This document shows positions 19,670 to 29,808 of a stretch of DNA of 64,000 nt, in pieces. A program made the translations under genes and the position numbers. The DNA lies in the NCBI GenBank assembly GCA_015057455.1, contig SVEH01000007.1, positions 61,411 through 125,410 on the forward strand. Direction: 5' to 3'. The notes beneath the pieces were generated by a model. It was not told the DNA's origin and ran no database searches. It saw nothing but the letters and a program-made list of their open reading frames with translations. Numbering within the stretch: the first letter of the stretch is position 1; every line of letters begins with the position of its first letter. The DNA is from Lachnospiraceae bacterium (lineage in GTDB: Bacteria > Bacillota > Clostridia > Lachnospirales > Lachnospiraceae).

Positions 19670-19835
19670 TCTGAATAAAATTGTTATTTATGTCGATAAA
19701 CATAAAGGATATGTATATTTTTGTGGATAAATCAAAATAAATAATGGCAAAGGTCAGATTATAGATGGTTTATTTAGATGCGTATGAGTGAATAGATTAT
19801 ATGGGATGGAGTATTCTAGAAAGGTAGGTGAGCTT

Positions 19836-21548
19836 ATGTCAGTATCATATGTAATTGGAATATGTGCAATCTGTGTTATTGTGGCAGTTAGTTTTACATA
19901 TTTAATGTGCACTGCTAGAGGTAATAAATTATTGAAAAAGAAAGAGGCGGCACATAAAAAAGAAATTGAAGACATACAGCAAGAAAGAGTGAATTTTGAG
20001 AATCAAAGTAGAGCTCAACAGAAGTATTTGATGAATATGATACATGATGTTAGGACACCTATAAATGCTATAAACGGAATGACAGAGCTTATAACAAGGG
20101 AAAATAATAATGATAGCGTAAATGAGTATGCCAACAGTATAAAAAGAGCTGGAAATGTTCTAAATCAGTTGGTAAATGATATGCTTGATATGTCAAAGCT
20201 AGAATCAGGTAATATGGAATTAGTTGAAGATACTTATGATATAGTTGAGGTTCTTAATGATGTAGTTTCTTTAACTAAAGATAAATGTAATAAAAAAGGA
20301 CTTACATTTGATGTTAGAGTAGATGAGAATATTCCATGTTCATTACTTGGAGATGAGAATAGACTTCGTCAAGTGCTTATGAATCTTCTTTCAAATGCAG
20401 TAAAATATACAGCTAGTGGAAAGGTTATATTGGAAGCTAAAGCATGTGATGGTATAAAAAATGGAAAAGTTGATATATATTTTTCAGTGGAAGATACAGG
20501 TTGTGGTATAAAAGAAGAAGATGCAGGAAAGATATTTCAATCATTTAAAAGAGTAGATTCATTGAAGAATAATATGATAGAAGGTACAGGCTTAGGGTTA
20601 AACATTGTATATAGCTTGTTAGAATTAATGGGTACCAAAATACAAGTAAAAAGTAAATATGGTGTTGGTTCGAGGTTTTATTTTACATTAACACAAAAAG
20701 TAGTAGATGAAGCAAGTATAGGTAATTTCATTTCATTATACAATAAGCAATTAGATAAGAAGAGTAATTATAAGGTTAGCTTTGTTGCACCTGATGCTAA
20801 AATATTAGTAGTTGATGATAATGAAATGAATTTATTGTTAACAAGTAGATTATTACAGAAAACAGAAATGGAAATAGAAACAGCAAAAAGTGCTATGAAA
20901 TGCCTAGAATTAATAAACCAAAAGAAGTATAATCTTATACTCATGGATGTTAAAATGCCAGAAATAGATGGCGTAGAGGCATTGAAGAGAATTAGAGGTG
21001 GTAATAGTATAAATAAACAAATACCAATAATTGCATTAACAGCTGATACAGAAAAAGGAGTAAGGGAAAAATATCTAGATGCAGGATTTAGTGATTATGT
21101 ATCAAAACCATTTAATCCAATAAAATTAGAGAAAAAAGTAAAGAAATTTATTCCAAATCATTTGCTAAAAAGTGTACATAATCCAAATGGAGTAGAGAAA
21201 AAAGTATTCCTTCTAAATGTAAATGAAGGCTTAAAATATTGTTCAGATGATATGGATATGTATAATGAAGTACTAGCAACATACTTTAAACTTGGAATGG
21301 AAAATATACTAAATATGAATAAACAATTCCAACAAGGTGAATGGGAAAACTATAATATACAAGTACATTCATTGAAAAGCACCTCGCAAACAATAGGAGC
21401 AAAGTCATTATATGAAATGGCAAAAAAACTAGAAGAAGCATCAAAAAAAGAAGATACAACATATATAGTACTAAATCATGATGAAATGATAACAACGTAC
21501 AAAAAAGTATTAGCAGAAATAGAAGAATACTTCTATAAAATGAATTAA
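19836..21548 (+). CDS. Hybrid histidine kinase with receiver and HPt domains
   Basis: Membrane-linked sensor kinase. One membrane segment (VIGICAICVIVAVSFTYLM, residues 5-25) leads into a coiled coil. The HisKA box MIHDVRTPINAINGMTEL has the phospho-accepting H70. The ATPase motifs are NRLRQVLMNLLSNAVKYT (N box), DTGCGIKEED (G1) and GTGLGLNIV (G2). A receiver domain carries DVKMPE with D371, and the C-terminal HPt has VHSLKSTSQTIGA with H511. So one chain holds a full phosphorelay. There is no obvious extracellular sensor domain and no adjacent DNA-binding regulator, so the output partner is unknown. The ATG at 19836 (AGGTAGGTGAG upstream) is preferred over GTG at 19788. Confidence 0.92.
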   Translation: MSVSYVIGICAICVIVAVSFTYLMCTARGNKLLKKKEAAHKKEIEDIQQERVNFENQSRAQQKYLMNMIHDVRTPINAINGMTELITRENNNDSVNEYANSIKRAGNVLNQLVNDMLDMSKLESGNMELVEDTYDIVEVLNDVVSLTKDKCNKKGLTFDVRVDENIPCSLLGDENRLRQVLMNLLSNAVKYTASGKVILEAKACDGIKNGKVDIYFSVEDTGCGIKEEDAGKIFQSFKRVDSLKNNMIEGTGLGLNIVYSLLELMGTKIQVKSKYGVGSRFYFTLTQKVVDEASIGNFISLYNKQLDKKSNYKVSFVAPDAKILVVDDNEMNLLLTSRLLQKTEMEIETAKSAMKCLELINQKKYNLILMDVKMPEIDGVEALKRIRGGNSINKQIPIIALTADTEKGVREKYLDAGFSDYVSKPFNPIKLEKKVKKFIPNHLLKSVHNPNGVEKKVFLLNVNEGLKYCSDDMDMYNEVLATYFKLGMENILNMNKQFQQGEWENYNIQVHSLKSTSQTIGAKSLYEMAKKLEEASKKEDTTYIVLNHDEMITTYKKVLAEIEEYFYKMN

Positions 21549-21598
21549 AATGGGGCTCCGCGCAAGTGGGGGATACAATTCTAGTGACGCAATAATAC

Positions 21599-21628
21599 GG
21601 GTTCGAATATATATTCGAACCCCTTTAT
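21599..21628 (+). terminator. Terminator after the hybrid kinase gene
   Basis: A perfect 24-base palindrome at 21599-21622 (GGGTTCGAATAT and its complement), followed by CTTTATT. The remainder of the 311-base gap before nfo is AT-rich with no gene seen. Confidence 0.7.
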
Positions 21629-21859
21629 TATATGCTATGTACTGAAAGATATAGATGTAATTATTTTATGTTTGCTGGATATACTAATAATTCTATTTTC
21701 TTACCTTAAATAATATTGATTTTAGATTGAAATATATTATAATAATTAAGGGATTAGTAATTTGAATATTTAGTAGTATTGATAGTAATAATTTTTTATT
21801 AATGTTTCAGAAAAGCCTATAGTAAACAAGACTAGAAAAGAAAGATGAGGAAACAAAAA

Positions 21860-22756
21860 ATGATCTTAGGTTCACATGTAGGAATGAGTGGAAAAGAAAT
21901 GATGCTAGCATCTGCAAAGGAGGCTGTATCATATGGAGCAAATACATTTATGGCATATACAGGAGCTCCACAAAATACAAAAAGAAAAGATGTATCAGAA
22001 TTAAATATAGATAAAGCATGGGACTATATGAAGGAACATGGAATAGACAATATAGTAATTCATGCACCATATATAATTAATTTGGCTAACACAGTAAAAC
22101 CAGAGATATTTCAATTAGCAGTAGAATTTTTAGCAGTGGAAATTGAAAGAACAGCGGCAATGAGAAGTAATATATTAGTATTACATCCAGGTTCAGATGT
22201 AGGTGCAGGTGTAGATGCTGGAATTGATAGAATAATAAAAGGATTAAATGAAGTACTTACAAAAGATACAGTTCCATATATTGCGTTAGAAACAATGGCT
22301 GGCAAGGGAAGCGAAGTAGGAAGATGTTTTGAAGATATAGCTAGAATATATGATGGAGTAAAACACAATGATAAATTAAGAGTATGTTTTGATACTTGTC
22401 ACACACATGATGCAGGCTATGATGTAAAGAATGATTTTGATGGAGTTATTGATAAGTTCGATAAGCTTATAGGTAAGGACCAAATTGCAGTATTTCATAT
22501 TAACGATAGTAAGAATGATGTTGCAGCACATAAAGATAGACATGAGAATATAGGATTTGGTCATATAGGATTTGATGCACTTAATTATATTGTTCATCAT
22601 AAAGATTTTGAAAATGTACCAAAAATATTAGAAACACCTTATGTTGCAATAGGAGATACAAAGAAAAAAGTTGCACCATATAAGTTAGAGATAGATATGC
22701 TTAAAAAAGGCGTATTTAATCCGAATTTAATCCAAGAATTACAGAATCTTGGCTAG
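21860..22756 (+). CDS. nfo: Endonuclease IV (apurinic/apyrimidinic)
   Basis: Zinc-dependent AP endonuclease of base excision repair, a TIM barrel. The N-terminus [18 protein letters not shown] and the motifs [32 protein letters not shown] and [14 protein letters not shown] hold the conserved metal-binding His, Asp and Glu residues. At 299 residues the length is slightly above E. coli Nfo (285). The ATG at 21860 is chosen over 21845 because GATGAGG (21844-21850) sits at the right distance and the family starts there. It appears monocistronic. Confidence 0.94.
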   Translation: MILGSHVGMSGKEMMLASAKEAVSYGANTFMAYTGAPQNTKRKDVSELNIDKAWDYMKEHGIDNIVIHAPYIINLANTVKPEIFQLAVEFLAVEIERTAAMRSNILVLHPGSDVGAGVDAGIDRIIKGLNEVLTKDTVPYIALETMAGKGSEVGRCFEDIARIYDGVKHNDKLRVCFDTCHTHDAGYDVKNDFDGVIDKFDKLIGKDQIAVFHINDSKNDVAAHKDRHENIGFGHIGFDALNYIVHHKDFENVPKILETPYVAIGDTKKKVAPYKLEIDMLKKGVFNPNLIQELQNLG

Positions 22757-22892
22757 TAATATAATATGTGTATTTAAAATAAATATTACGTAGGATAAAT
22801 ACTATGTAAGATAAATAGTATGTAAGATAGATAAATATACGTAAATTAAATGAAATCGTCTGAAAAGATAACAGTAATAGGTGAGAATAACA

Positions 22893-23348
22893 ATGATATA
22901 TGTGTTTATTATAGCAGTATTATTTTTATTAGATTTGTTTGTGAAAAATTATATTGAAAAAAATAAAGAACTAGGCAAAGAAGAAGTTATAATAAAAGAT
23001 AAACTATCTATACGATATATAAGGAATAAAGGAGCTATTTATAGTACATTTGAGGATAAATCTGCAGTAGTTCGTGGATTATCTGCATTTCTTATAGTAT
23101 TAATGTGGATAGTTTGTGTTCCTATGTTTTTTAAGAAAGGAAATCAGGGTATGAAACTTGGTTTGGCTTTTATAATGGCAGGTGGAATGTCTAATGTATA
23201 CGATAGAATTAAAAGAAAGTATGTGGTAGATTATATTCATTGGAACAAATTAAAAAAGATTATTTTTAATATATCAGATGTTTTTATTGTTACAGGTGGA
23301 ATTATAACAATTATTTGTAGTTTTGTAAAAGAATCAGTAAAACATTAA
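22893..23348 (+). CDS. lspA: Signal peptidase II-like protein (LspA family)
   Basis: Predicted membrane aspartyl protease that removes signal peptides from prolipoproteins. Four membrane segments in 151 residues. The two conserved catalytic aspartates are present: D104 in SNVYDRI and D113 in YVVDYIHW. Also present are NKGAIYS (family NxGaaFs) and FNISDVFIV (family FNvADs). It is basic and somewhat divergent. The start at ATG 22893 follows AGGTGAG at 22879-22885. Usually lspA sits beside rluD or a dksA-like gene; here it precedes a nucleotidyltransferase/HEPN pair, so it could be a second copy rather than the main enzyme. Confidence 0.8.
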   Translation: MIYVFIIAVLFLLDLFVKNYIEKNKELGKEEVIIKDKLSIRYIRNKGAIYSTFEDKSAVVRGLSAFLIVLMWIVCVPMFFKKGNQGMKLGLAFIMAGGMSNVYDRIKRKYVVDYIHWNKLKKIIFNISDVFIVTGGIITIICSFVKESVKH

Positions 23349-23431
23349 AATACTAAAGTATTAAGATTGTGAAGTATTGAGATAGTAAAACATTAAGATA
23401 GGAAAATACAAAAAGCTAATTGGAGGTATAT

Positions 23432-23755
23432 ATGAGTAGACATGCTAAGTCATTGGCCAATGCGTTAGAAGTGCTTAGTTGTAGTGAATATAAACAATAT
23501 ATAGAAGAAATATATTTATATGGTAGTTGTGCTAGAGGTGAGCAAAAATATTCTTCAGATGTAGATTTGTTTATAAAGGTAAAGGAAGATACACCACAGA
23601 AGGTTTTATTAGATATGAGAAGGCAGGTTATGCCTGAAGATGAGAAATTACCTGAAGTAGAATTAAAATTTAGTAGCACAGATAATTTTAGTAGCAGTAG
23701 TCAGTTTAATACTAATATAAAGACAGAAGGGAAATTGTTATGGCGAAGAATGTAA
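23432..23755 (+). CDS. Minimal nucleotidyltransferase (MNT) domain protein
   Basis: Small nucleotidyltransferase-fold protein, 107 residues. The active-site pattern is complete: LYGSCARGE (G31-S32) and SSDVDLFI with D43 and D45. Such proteins pair with HEPN proteins and in some cases act as antitoxins that modify the HEPN partner with AMP. The next gene is a HEPN-type protein that overlaps it by 16 bases, which supports a two-component module. GGAGG at 23422-23426 supports the ATG at 23432. Confidence 0.82.
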   Translation: MSRHAKSLANALEVLSCSEYKQYIEEIYLYGSCARGEQKYSSDVDLFIKVKEDTPQKVLLDMRRQVMPEDEKLPEVELKFSSTDNFSSSSQFNTNIKTEGKLLWRRM

Positions 23756-24207
23756 CATATTTTGATATGGCAGAAAATGATTATAAATTTCTTTATGATG
23801 ATTATGAAAGAGGTCGTGTGGGTAATGTTATGTGTTATGCAGCGCAAAATATATGTGAAAGATATTTTAAACATATAATTGATGTATATTGTACACATAT
23901 TAATACGACAGAAGTTTTAAAAACTCATTCTATAAAGATTATCAAGAAATTTATTACTAATGAGATTCCAAATTTTCAATGTGATTGGAGAAAAATTTTA
24001 AGTGTAGATGGTTATTATTTTTCAGCAAGATATCCAGGGGAAGAATCATTTATAGTTGATAAAGATGATGTGGAAGAATGTTGGGAAGCAGTAGAGGAAA
24101 CAAGAAATGCTGTTATAAATTATATGAATACACATAAAGTTAGCAAAGAAGACATTACAAAAGATGAGGAAGTTATAAAGGTATTAAATAAATTCTCCGA
24201 AAATTAG
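23740..24207 (+). CDS. HEPN-domain protein, partner of the upstream nucleotidyltransferase
   Basis: Helical 155-residue protein. The segment YAAQNICERYFKHIIDVY followed by EVLKTHSIKIIKKFI is the HEPN pattern (first helix of partner-binding residues, then TH-x-L/I-x2-L). The sequence has no clear R-x4-6-H ribonuclease motif, so it may belong to the non-RNase HEPN group that binds small molecules or NTase partners. The start overlaps the end of the nucleotidyltransferase gene by 16 bases, implying coupled expression. A toxin role is possible but not shown by the sequence. Confidence 0.72.
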   Translation: MAKNVTYFDMAENDYKFLYDDYERGRVGNVMCYAAQNICERYFKHIIDVYCTHINTTEVLKTHSIKIIKKFITNEIPNFQCDWRKILSVDGYYFSARYPGEESFIVDKDDVEECWEAVEETRNAVINYMNTHKVSKEDITKDEEVIKVLNKFSEN

Positions 24208-24430
24208 AGAGATAGTAGCATAAGAAATATGGCGTCACATATAATGTGATATGTATATTGTATAAATTATAAAAGAAAACAAAGGTGCAATATAAAGGCA
24301 TAGAATAATAAAATATAAATAATAAAGACAAAAAAATTTAACAACAAGAATAAAATATAAGAGGAAAGATTTAAAAGATAAAAGTATAGGTATAGAAAAA
24401 CAAGTTAAAATGAAAGGTTGGGAATAAGTA

Positions 24431-25186
24431 ATGAAGACAAATTTTTTACAAGAGACAGAATTTAAGAAAGTAGTAGGAAGAAAAGGTAACTTTAATATAG
24501 TTGAATATGTAAAAGATGTTAGTGTAACTCCATCAAGAGTAGTAGCAGAATATTACGCTGGAGCAATGAATGTTAGAAGAAGACAAGTTGCTGTTGAAAT
24601 GAAGGATAGTGAAGTAATAGTTCAAACTGGGGCAATGCAATGGACAGCAGGAAATGTACAAGCAGCTACTAATATAAAAGGAGCAGGAGACCTTGCTAAG
24701 AAAATGATAAGTGCATCAGTTACAAAAGAATCTGCTATAAAACCAAAATATATGGGAAGTGGATTACTTGTATTAGAGCCAACATATAAACATTTAATTC
24801 TTATAGATATGGCTAATTGGTTAGATGGAATCGTAATGGATGATGGATTATTCCTTGCATGTGACGCAACAATAGACTTAAAGACAGTAGCAAGAAGCAC
24901 GTTGTCATCAGCAGTATTAGGTAATGAAGGATTATTTAATACAATGTTATATGGACCAGGAACAGCAGTATTAGAAAGTCCAGTTCCAGCAAGTGAATTA
25001 GTATTAGTATCATTAGAAAATGATACACTAAAGGTAGATGGAAACTATGCAATAGCATGGAGTAAATCATTGAAATTCACAGTAGAAAAAACAACAAAAA
25101 CACTTATAGGATCAGCTGCTTCAGGAGAAGGTCTAGTAAATGTATACTCAGGAACAGGATCAGTACTAATGGCACCAATCTTATAA
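24431..25186 (+). CDS. AIM24 family protein
   Basis: Beta-rich protein of 251 residues in the AIM24 / TIGR00266-like group, named after a yeast mitochondrial protein and widespread in bacteria with no settled function. Recognisable parts are VQTGAMQWTAGNVQAAT, KPKYMGSGLLVLEPTYKHL, and the end GEGLVNVYSGTGSVLMAPI, the repeated glycine-rich strands of the family. No signal peptide or membrane segment. AAAGGTTGGG at 24413-24422 supports the ATG. The following small membrane protein gene begins 16 bases later and is probably in the same transcript. Confidence 0.82.
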   Translation: MKTNFLQETEFKKVVGRKGNFNIVEYVKDVSVTPSRVVAEYYAGAMNVRRRQVAVEMKDSEVIVQTGAMQWTAGNVQAATNIKGAGDLAKKMISASVTKESAIKPKYMGSGLLVLEPTYKHLILIDMANWLDGIVMDDGLFLACDATIDLKTVARSTLSSAVLGNEGLFNTMLYGPGTAVLESPVPASELVLVSLENDTLKVDGNYAIAWSKSLKFTVEKTTKTLIGSAASGEGLVNVYSGTGSVLMAPIL

Positions 25187-25202
25187 AAATTAGGAGAATA
25201 AA

Positions 25203-25541
25203 ATGACAGCAGAAAATATAATTGGTTTTGGAATATATATATTTGTAGCATTAATAATGCTAGGAATAGGTATATGTCAATATAGAAGCAAAGAACCAGT
25301 AGGTTTTTATTCAGGTGAAGAACCACCAAACCAAGAAGCATTAACAGATGTAGAAGCATGGAATAAAAAACATGGTACGATGTGGATAATATACGGAATA
25401 ATAATTATAATATCATATCCTATTGGTATGCTAATTGGAGATACTGTATGGAGCGTAGTACCAATGTGTGGTGGTATGATAATACCAATAATATTTATGA
25501 TAAAATACCATAATAAGTTAATAAAACAATATATGAAATAA
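25203..25541 (+). CDS. Small membrane protein, unrecognised
   Basis: 112 residues with three hydrophobic segments (about 5-22, 60-78 and 84-101) and a conserved-looking soluble piece between the first two: EPVGFYSGEEPPNQEALTD, then VEAWNKKHGTMW. This loop resembles small Firmicute membrane proteins of unknown function, but I cannot name the family with confidence. It has an AGGAG site at 25193-25197 and follows the AIM24 gene by 16 bases, so the two probably form an operon that ends at the hairpin downstream. Confidence 0.65.
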   Translation: MTAENIIGFGIYIFVALIMLGIGICQYRSKEPVGFYSGEEPPNQEALTDVEAWNKKHGTMWIIYGIIIIISYPIGMLIGDTVWSVVPMCGGMIIPIIFMIKYHNKLIKQYMK

Positions 25542-25549
25542 AATTTTTT

Positions 25550-25571
25550 AGGCTCCACGCAAGTGGAGCCT
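25550..25571. terminator. Hairpin between convergent genes
   Basis: A 9-bp perfect stem AGGCTCCAC/GTGGAGCCT with a GCAA loop, between the end of the membrane protein gene and the end of pyrG on the other strand. Only a weak T run follows on either side. The GCTCC...GCAAGTG core resembles hairpins near 21552 and 49865. Confidence 0.65.
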
Positions 25572-25589
25572 ATTATTAAAAAAAATTAT

Positions 25590-27194
25590 TTATTTATTTA
25601 TTTCTAATGCGGCACTTATGAAGCCTGCAAATAGAGGGTGTGGTCTATTTGGGCGAGACTTAAATTCAGGATGAGCTTGAGTTGCAATAAACCAAGGATG
25701 CTCCTTTAATTCGATCATTTCAACAATTCGACCATCAGGTGAAGTACCTGCAATAATCATACCGTTTTTCTTTAAGTCATCACGATAGTAGTTATTAACT
25801 TCATATCTATGTCTATGTCTTTCTGAAATGTTAGTTGAATTATAAACTTTAGCAGCCTTTGAGCCTTCTTTTAGCACACATGGGTAAGCGCCAAGTCTTA
25901 AAGTTCCACCGATATCTTCAATGCCATCTTGTTCTGGCATTAAATGAATAACAGGGTGAGTGGTGCTAGGATTTAATTCGACACTGTGAGCATCAGTAAA
26001 TCCACAAACATTACGAGCAAATTCAACAATAGAAAGTTGCATACCAAGGCATAGTCCAAGGAAAGGTACATTATTTTCTCTAGCATATTTAATAGCTAAG
26101 ATTTTACCATCAATACCTCTATCACCAAATCCACCAGGTACAATAATTCCACTAACATCGCCAAGCATATCATTAACATTATCAGCAGTAAGTTCTTCTG
26201 AAGGAACCCATTTTATATCTACAGATGCATTGCTAGCAACAGCACCATGTTTTAAAGATTCAACAACACTTATATAAGCATCATGAAGAGCTGTATATTT
26301 ACCAACTAGAGCAACTTTGACTTCCTTTTGAGGGTTTTTAAGAGCATAAACCATGTCTTCCCAATCCTTAATATCTGGTTTTGGACAATCTAAGTGAAGA
26401 CATCTACATACGACATCGGCTAAATGTTCTTTTTCCATAGCAAGAGGAGCTTCATATAAAGTATCAACATCTAAATTTTGTAATACATGATTTGATGGAA
26501 CGTTACAGAATAGAGATATTTTATCTCTGATGCTTGCATCAAGTTCATGTTCAGTTCTACAAACAAGAATATCTGGTTGTATACCGATTCCCTGGAGTTC
26601 TTTTACACTTGCTTGAGTAGGTTTAGTTTTCATTTCGCCAGAAGCACGGAGATAAGGAATTAAAGTTACATGAATCAATATAGCATTTTCCTTGCCTACA
26701 TCATGTTGGAATTGTCTTATAGATTCAAGGTATGGTTGGCTTTCAATGTCACCAACAGTTCCACCAACTTCAATAATAGCAACATGAGTATCTTCTGATG
26801 AGTCATTTCTATATATACGGCTTTTTATTTCATTTGTAATATGAGGAATTACCTGTACAGTTCCTCCGCCAAAGTCACCACGGCGTTCTTTAGTTAATAC
26901 AGACCAATAAACCTTACCAGTAGTAACATTAGACTTTTTATCAAGAAATTCATCAATAAATCTTTCATAATGTCCTAAATCTAAATCTGTTTCTGCACCA
27001 TCTTCAGTTACAAAAACTTCACCGTGTTGAATTGGGTTCATTGTTCCTGGGTCTATATTAATATAGGGATCAAATTTTTGCATAGTTACTTTATAGCCTC
27101 TAGCTTTAAGTAATCTACCTAATGATGCAGCTGTTATACCTTTACCTAAACCAGATACAACACCGCCTGTTACGAATACATATTTTACAGCCAT
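25590..27194 (-). CDS. pyrG: CTP synthase
   Basis: Converts UTP to CTP with glutamine as nitrogen donor; the last step of pyrimidine nucleotide synthesis. The N-terminal synthase domain starts [19 protein letters not shown] with the P-loop and continues with [15 protein letters not shown] and [16 protein letters not shown] motifs. The C-terminal class I amidotransferase has the nucleophile in [11 protein letters not shown] and the His-Glu pair in [12 protein letters not shown]. At 534 residues the length is standard. On the minus strand the start is chosen at 27194, with AAAGGAGGAT complementary to 27201-27210, over an upstream in-frame start. Confidence 0.96.
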   Translation of the reverse strand: MAVKYVFVTGGVVSGLGKGITAASLGRLLKARGYKVTMQKFDPYINIDPGTMNPIQHGEVFVTEDGAETDLDLGHYERFIDEFLDKKSNVTTGKVYWSVLTKERRGDFGGGTVQVIPHITNEIKSRIYRNDSSEDTHVAIIEVGGTVGDIESQPYLESIRQFQHDVGKENAILIHVTLIPYLRASGEMKTKPTQASVKELQGIGIQPDILVCRTEHELDASIRDKISLFCNVPSNHVLQNLDVDTLYEAPLAMEKEHLADVVCRCLHLDCPKPDIKDWEDMVYALKNPQKEVKVALVGKYTALHDAYISVVESLKHGAVASNASVDIKWVPSEELTADNVNDMLGDVSGIIVPGGFGDRGIDGKILAIKYARENNVPFLGLCLGMQLSIVEFARNVCGFTDAHSVELNPSTTHPVIHLMPEQDGIEDIGGTLRLGAYPCVLKEGSKAAKVYNSTNISERHRHRYEVNNYYRDDLKKNGMIIAGTSPDGRIVEMIELKEHPWFIATQAHPEFKSRPNRPHPLFAGFISAALEINK

Positions 27195-27210
27195 TATTTT
27201 ATCCTCCTTT

Positions 27211-27547
27211 AAAATATCACACATAAATGATTATACGAAATAATAATTATTGTAATCAATAGTACCATATTATATTTTAAGAAAGTTTTATTAAGTTATT
27301 TTATTTTTAGAAGTTATATCTAAAAATAGACTTAATCTTTCAAAAAAAGATATTCTACTATGACTGTATGCAAAAATCAATAGGTAAATTTTAATATTTA
27401 AAATTTAAATGACCTTTAAATGAGATTTCAAATTAAATTAAGATATAAATGTAAATAGGATGTATAATTAAAATTTACAACATTGGAAGATTATGGTAAA
27501 ATTTCTATATTATTGTGGAAAAATTAATATGAAAGGAATATTAAAAT
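27211..27547. other. AT-rich region between divergent pyrG and the DJ-1 gene
   Basis: Holds the two divergent promoters by position, but no box could be assigned with confidence. No attenuator-like hairpin was seen on the pyrG side. Confidence 0.3.
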
Positions 27548-28102
27548 ATGAGTAGAATTAATGTATTTTTTGCCAATGGATTTGAAGAGATAGAGGGATT
27601 AACTGTAATTGATTTATTAAGAAGAGCAGGTCTTGAAGTTGATATGGTATCAATAAATGAAGAGTTAGAGGTTATTGGAGCACATAACATTGTTATTAAA
27701 GCAGATAGGTTATTAAGTGAAATTGATTTTGAAGAAGGAGATATGATTGTTCTTCCAGGCGGAATGCCAGGCACAATTAATTTGGGAGAGTGTAAGGTGC
27801 TTACAGATAATATTGTAAAATATAACAATGAGAAAAAAATGATATCAGCTATATGTGCAGCACCAAGTATTTTAGGGAAGTTAGGCGTGTTAAAGGGTAA
27901 ATCAGCTACTTGCTATCCAGGATTTGAGGATCAATTAATGGATGCAGCGTATTTAAATAGTGGTGTAGTTAAGTCTAGTAATATTATTACTGCAAATGGA
28001 ATGGGAACAGCTATTGATTTTGGACTTGCAATTATTGAACATTATTTAGGAAAAGGAAAGGCTAAGTCTATAGCTGATGCAATACAGTATAAAGTGAATT
28101 AG
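27548..28102 (+). CDS. DJ-1/PfpI family protein
   Basis: 184-residue protein of the DJ-1/ThiJ/YajL group of class I amidotransferase-like folds. It has FFANGFEEIEGLTVIDLLRR with the conserved acidic residue and the nucleophile elbow MISAICAAPSILGKLG with the reactive cysteine, then GKSATCYPGFED. Family members are protein chaperones or deglycases, or respond to oxidative stress; the exact activity is disputed and cannot be told here. GAAAGGA at 27532-27538 supports the start. It is monocistronic and followed by a trinucleotide repeat. Confidence 0.9.
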   Translation: MSRINVFFANGFEEIEGLTVIDLLRRAGLEVDMVSINEELEVIGAHNIVIKADRLLSEIDFEEGDMIVLPGGMPGTINLGECKVLTDNIVKYNNEKKMISAICAAPSILGKLGVLKGKSATCYPGFEDQLMDAAYLNSGVVKSSNIITANGMGTAIDFGLAIIEHYLGKGKAKSIADAIQYKVN

Positions 28103-28152
28103 AATATAAGTTGTTTAGGTGTGATTGTATGATTAGTTACATGATTAAGAGA

Positions 28153-28198
<46 letters not shown>

Positions 28199-28216
28199 TT
28201 TTGGTGATAAAAGATA

Positions 28217-29551
28217 TTAATACTTAGATATCTCATTTCTTAAAATTATAAGAGATATAATGTTAGGAATTGCCATAAGAGCATTAAATAAATCACACAT
28301 TTCCCAAACTAAATCTAAGGATATAACAGCACCAATATATATCATAACTATGTAAGTGATTTTATATAAGTTAAGATGTTTTCTATTAAAAGTGTATTGG
28401 AATGCTTTTTCACCAAAGGAGAACCAACCTATAAGAGTTGCAAAAGCAAAGGCAACTAAAGATACAGTTAAGAATAGATTACCTATTATAGGAATGGTTT
28501 CAAAGGCTACTACAATAAAGTCAGTAGAAAGATAGTTATGATTATGTAGCTGGTTAAAATATAAGGATATATTATTATTTGAATTAGATAAAAGTGTTGT
28601 TATAATTGTTATACCTGTTATAGCACACATAACAACAGTGTCTAAAAATGCAGCAGTCATGGATATAAGAGATTGATCTTTTGGAGAATGACTAGTACCT
28701 AGTGAAGCAGTTATTGGAGTTGAGCCAAGACCTGCTTCATTTGTATATAGTCCACGACTAACACCGTAGCGAATACATTTGCTAATAGTTATTCCAGTTA
28801 AACCTGCTATACAAGATTTGTATGAAAATGCATGTGCCAAAATTAAATTAAAGGCATCTAGAATATAACTTCTGTTAATAATGAGAATTATTATACATCC
28901 GAGGGTATAGAAAAATGCCATAGATGGTACAAGTTTCATACATATTTTACTTATAGAATTAAATCCACCGATTATAACAAAGCCCACAAGCAAAGCAAAA
29001 ATTAAACCGCTAATTTGTGGAGATATATGAAATGTATTGTATAGTGCAGTACTTATAGAGTTAGATTGTGTGGTACAACCTACACCAAAAGATGCAAGGA
29101 CAGTACATATGGAAAATAATATAGCTAAAAATTTATTATTTATACCATTTTCAAGAACATACATTGGTCCACCTATATATTCATTGTCAATTTTTTTTCT
29201 ATATTTAATTCCAAGATAACATTCAGCATAGGATGTTGCCATACCAAGAACACCAGTAATCCAACACCAAAATATAGCACCTGGTCCACCAAGAGCGATG
29301 GCAGTTGATACTCCAACAATATTACCGGTTCCAAGTGTTGCAGCTAAAGTTGTAGATAATGTACTAAAAGCTGATATTACATGTGTATTAGAAGGTTTAT
29401 TAATAGGATGAAACATTATTTGAAAAGCTTTGATTATGTATTTTTGAATGAATTTTAATTTTATGGAAAAATAGAGATGAATTCCAAGTAATAAAAGTAT
29501 CATAGGATAATTCCACAAAAAGTCATTAAAAGATTTTAAAATAGAAAGCAT
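28217..29551 (-). CDS. Sodium:alanine (AGCS family) symporter
   Basis: Inner-membrane carrier taking up alanine or glycine with sodium. The 444-residue protein has about ten hydrophobic segments and the family signature ATLGTGNIVGVSTAIALGGP followed by GAIFWCWITGVLGM. Later motifs GVSRGLYTNEAGLGSTPI and the glycine-rich SFGEKAF region are also typical. The start at 29551 (minus strand) has only a weak ribosome site (GGG about 9 bases ahead). It converges on the DJ-1 gene and diverges from the spore protein gene. Confidence 0.92.
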   Translation of the reverse strand: MLSILKSFNDFLWNYPMILLLLGIHLYFSIKLKFIQKYIIKAFQIMFHPINKPSNTHVISAFSTLSTTLAATLGTGNIVGVSTAIALGGPGAIFWCWITGVLGMATSYAECYLGIKYRKKIDNEYIGGPMYVLENGINNKFLAILFSICTVLASFGVGCTTQSNSISTALYNTFHISPQISGLIFALLVGFVIIGGFNSISKICMKLVPSMAFFYTLGCIIILIINRSYILDAFNLILAHAFSYKSCIAGLTGITISKCIRYGVSRGLYTNEAGLGSTPITASLGTSHSPKDQSLISMTAAFLDTVVMCAITGITIITTLLSNSNNNISLYFNQLHNHNYLSTDFIVVAFETIPIIGNLFLTVSLVAFAFATLIGWFSFGEKAFQYTFNRKHLNLYKITYIVMIYIGAVISLDLVWEMCDLFNALMAIPNIISLIILRNEISKY

Positions 29552-29582
29552 TATAAATACCCATTGTTTTTAATTAAGTATA

Positions 29583-29656
29583 TTTAGAATTTAAATGTTT
29601 TATGTTATTTAGAATTAAAATCTTTATGTTATTTATAAATAAAATATTTATGTTGT
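29583..29656. repeat. Three imperfect ~25-bp direct repeats
   Basis: The unit TTTAGAATT-AAAT-TTTATGTTAT occurs three times with drift in the 257-base gap between the symporter and the spore protein gene. It could hold binding sites or be simple-sequence expansion; nothing else supports either. Confidence 0.5.
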
Positions 29657-29730
29657 GTTTTCCATTAATTACCAACATATAAAATCAAATATTGCTAATA
29701 ATATAATTAAGATAAATGATATACAAAGAT

Positions 29731-29761
29731 TGAAAAGAGTTTTCAAAAAGATAGGTATATA
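29731..29761 (+). promoter_or_regulatory. Possible sigma-G type promoter for the spore protein
   Basis: TGAAAA at 29731-29736 and GTATATA at 29755-29761, 18 bases apart, loosely resemble the forespore sigma-G boxes (TGAATA and CATACTA). SASP genes are normally transcribed by sigma-G. The match is partial. Confidence 0.3.
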
Positions 29762-29808
29762 TAATTTATCTAGTAGTAATAAAATATATTTTTATGGAGG
29801 CGAATATT

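Noticed and set aside
19692..19699. GTCGATAA as a sigma-D promoter for the hybrid kinase
   Set aside because: The nearest TAAA lies only 12 bases upstream, too close, so it is probably chance in AT-rich DNA.
24235..24249. TCACAT-ATA-ATGTGA as an operator of the AIM24 gene
   Set aside because: Six-base arms 180 bases upstream are expected by chance in such AT-rich sequence.
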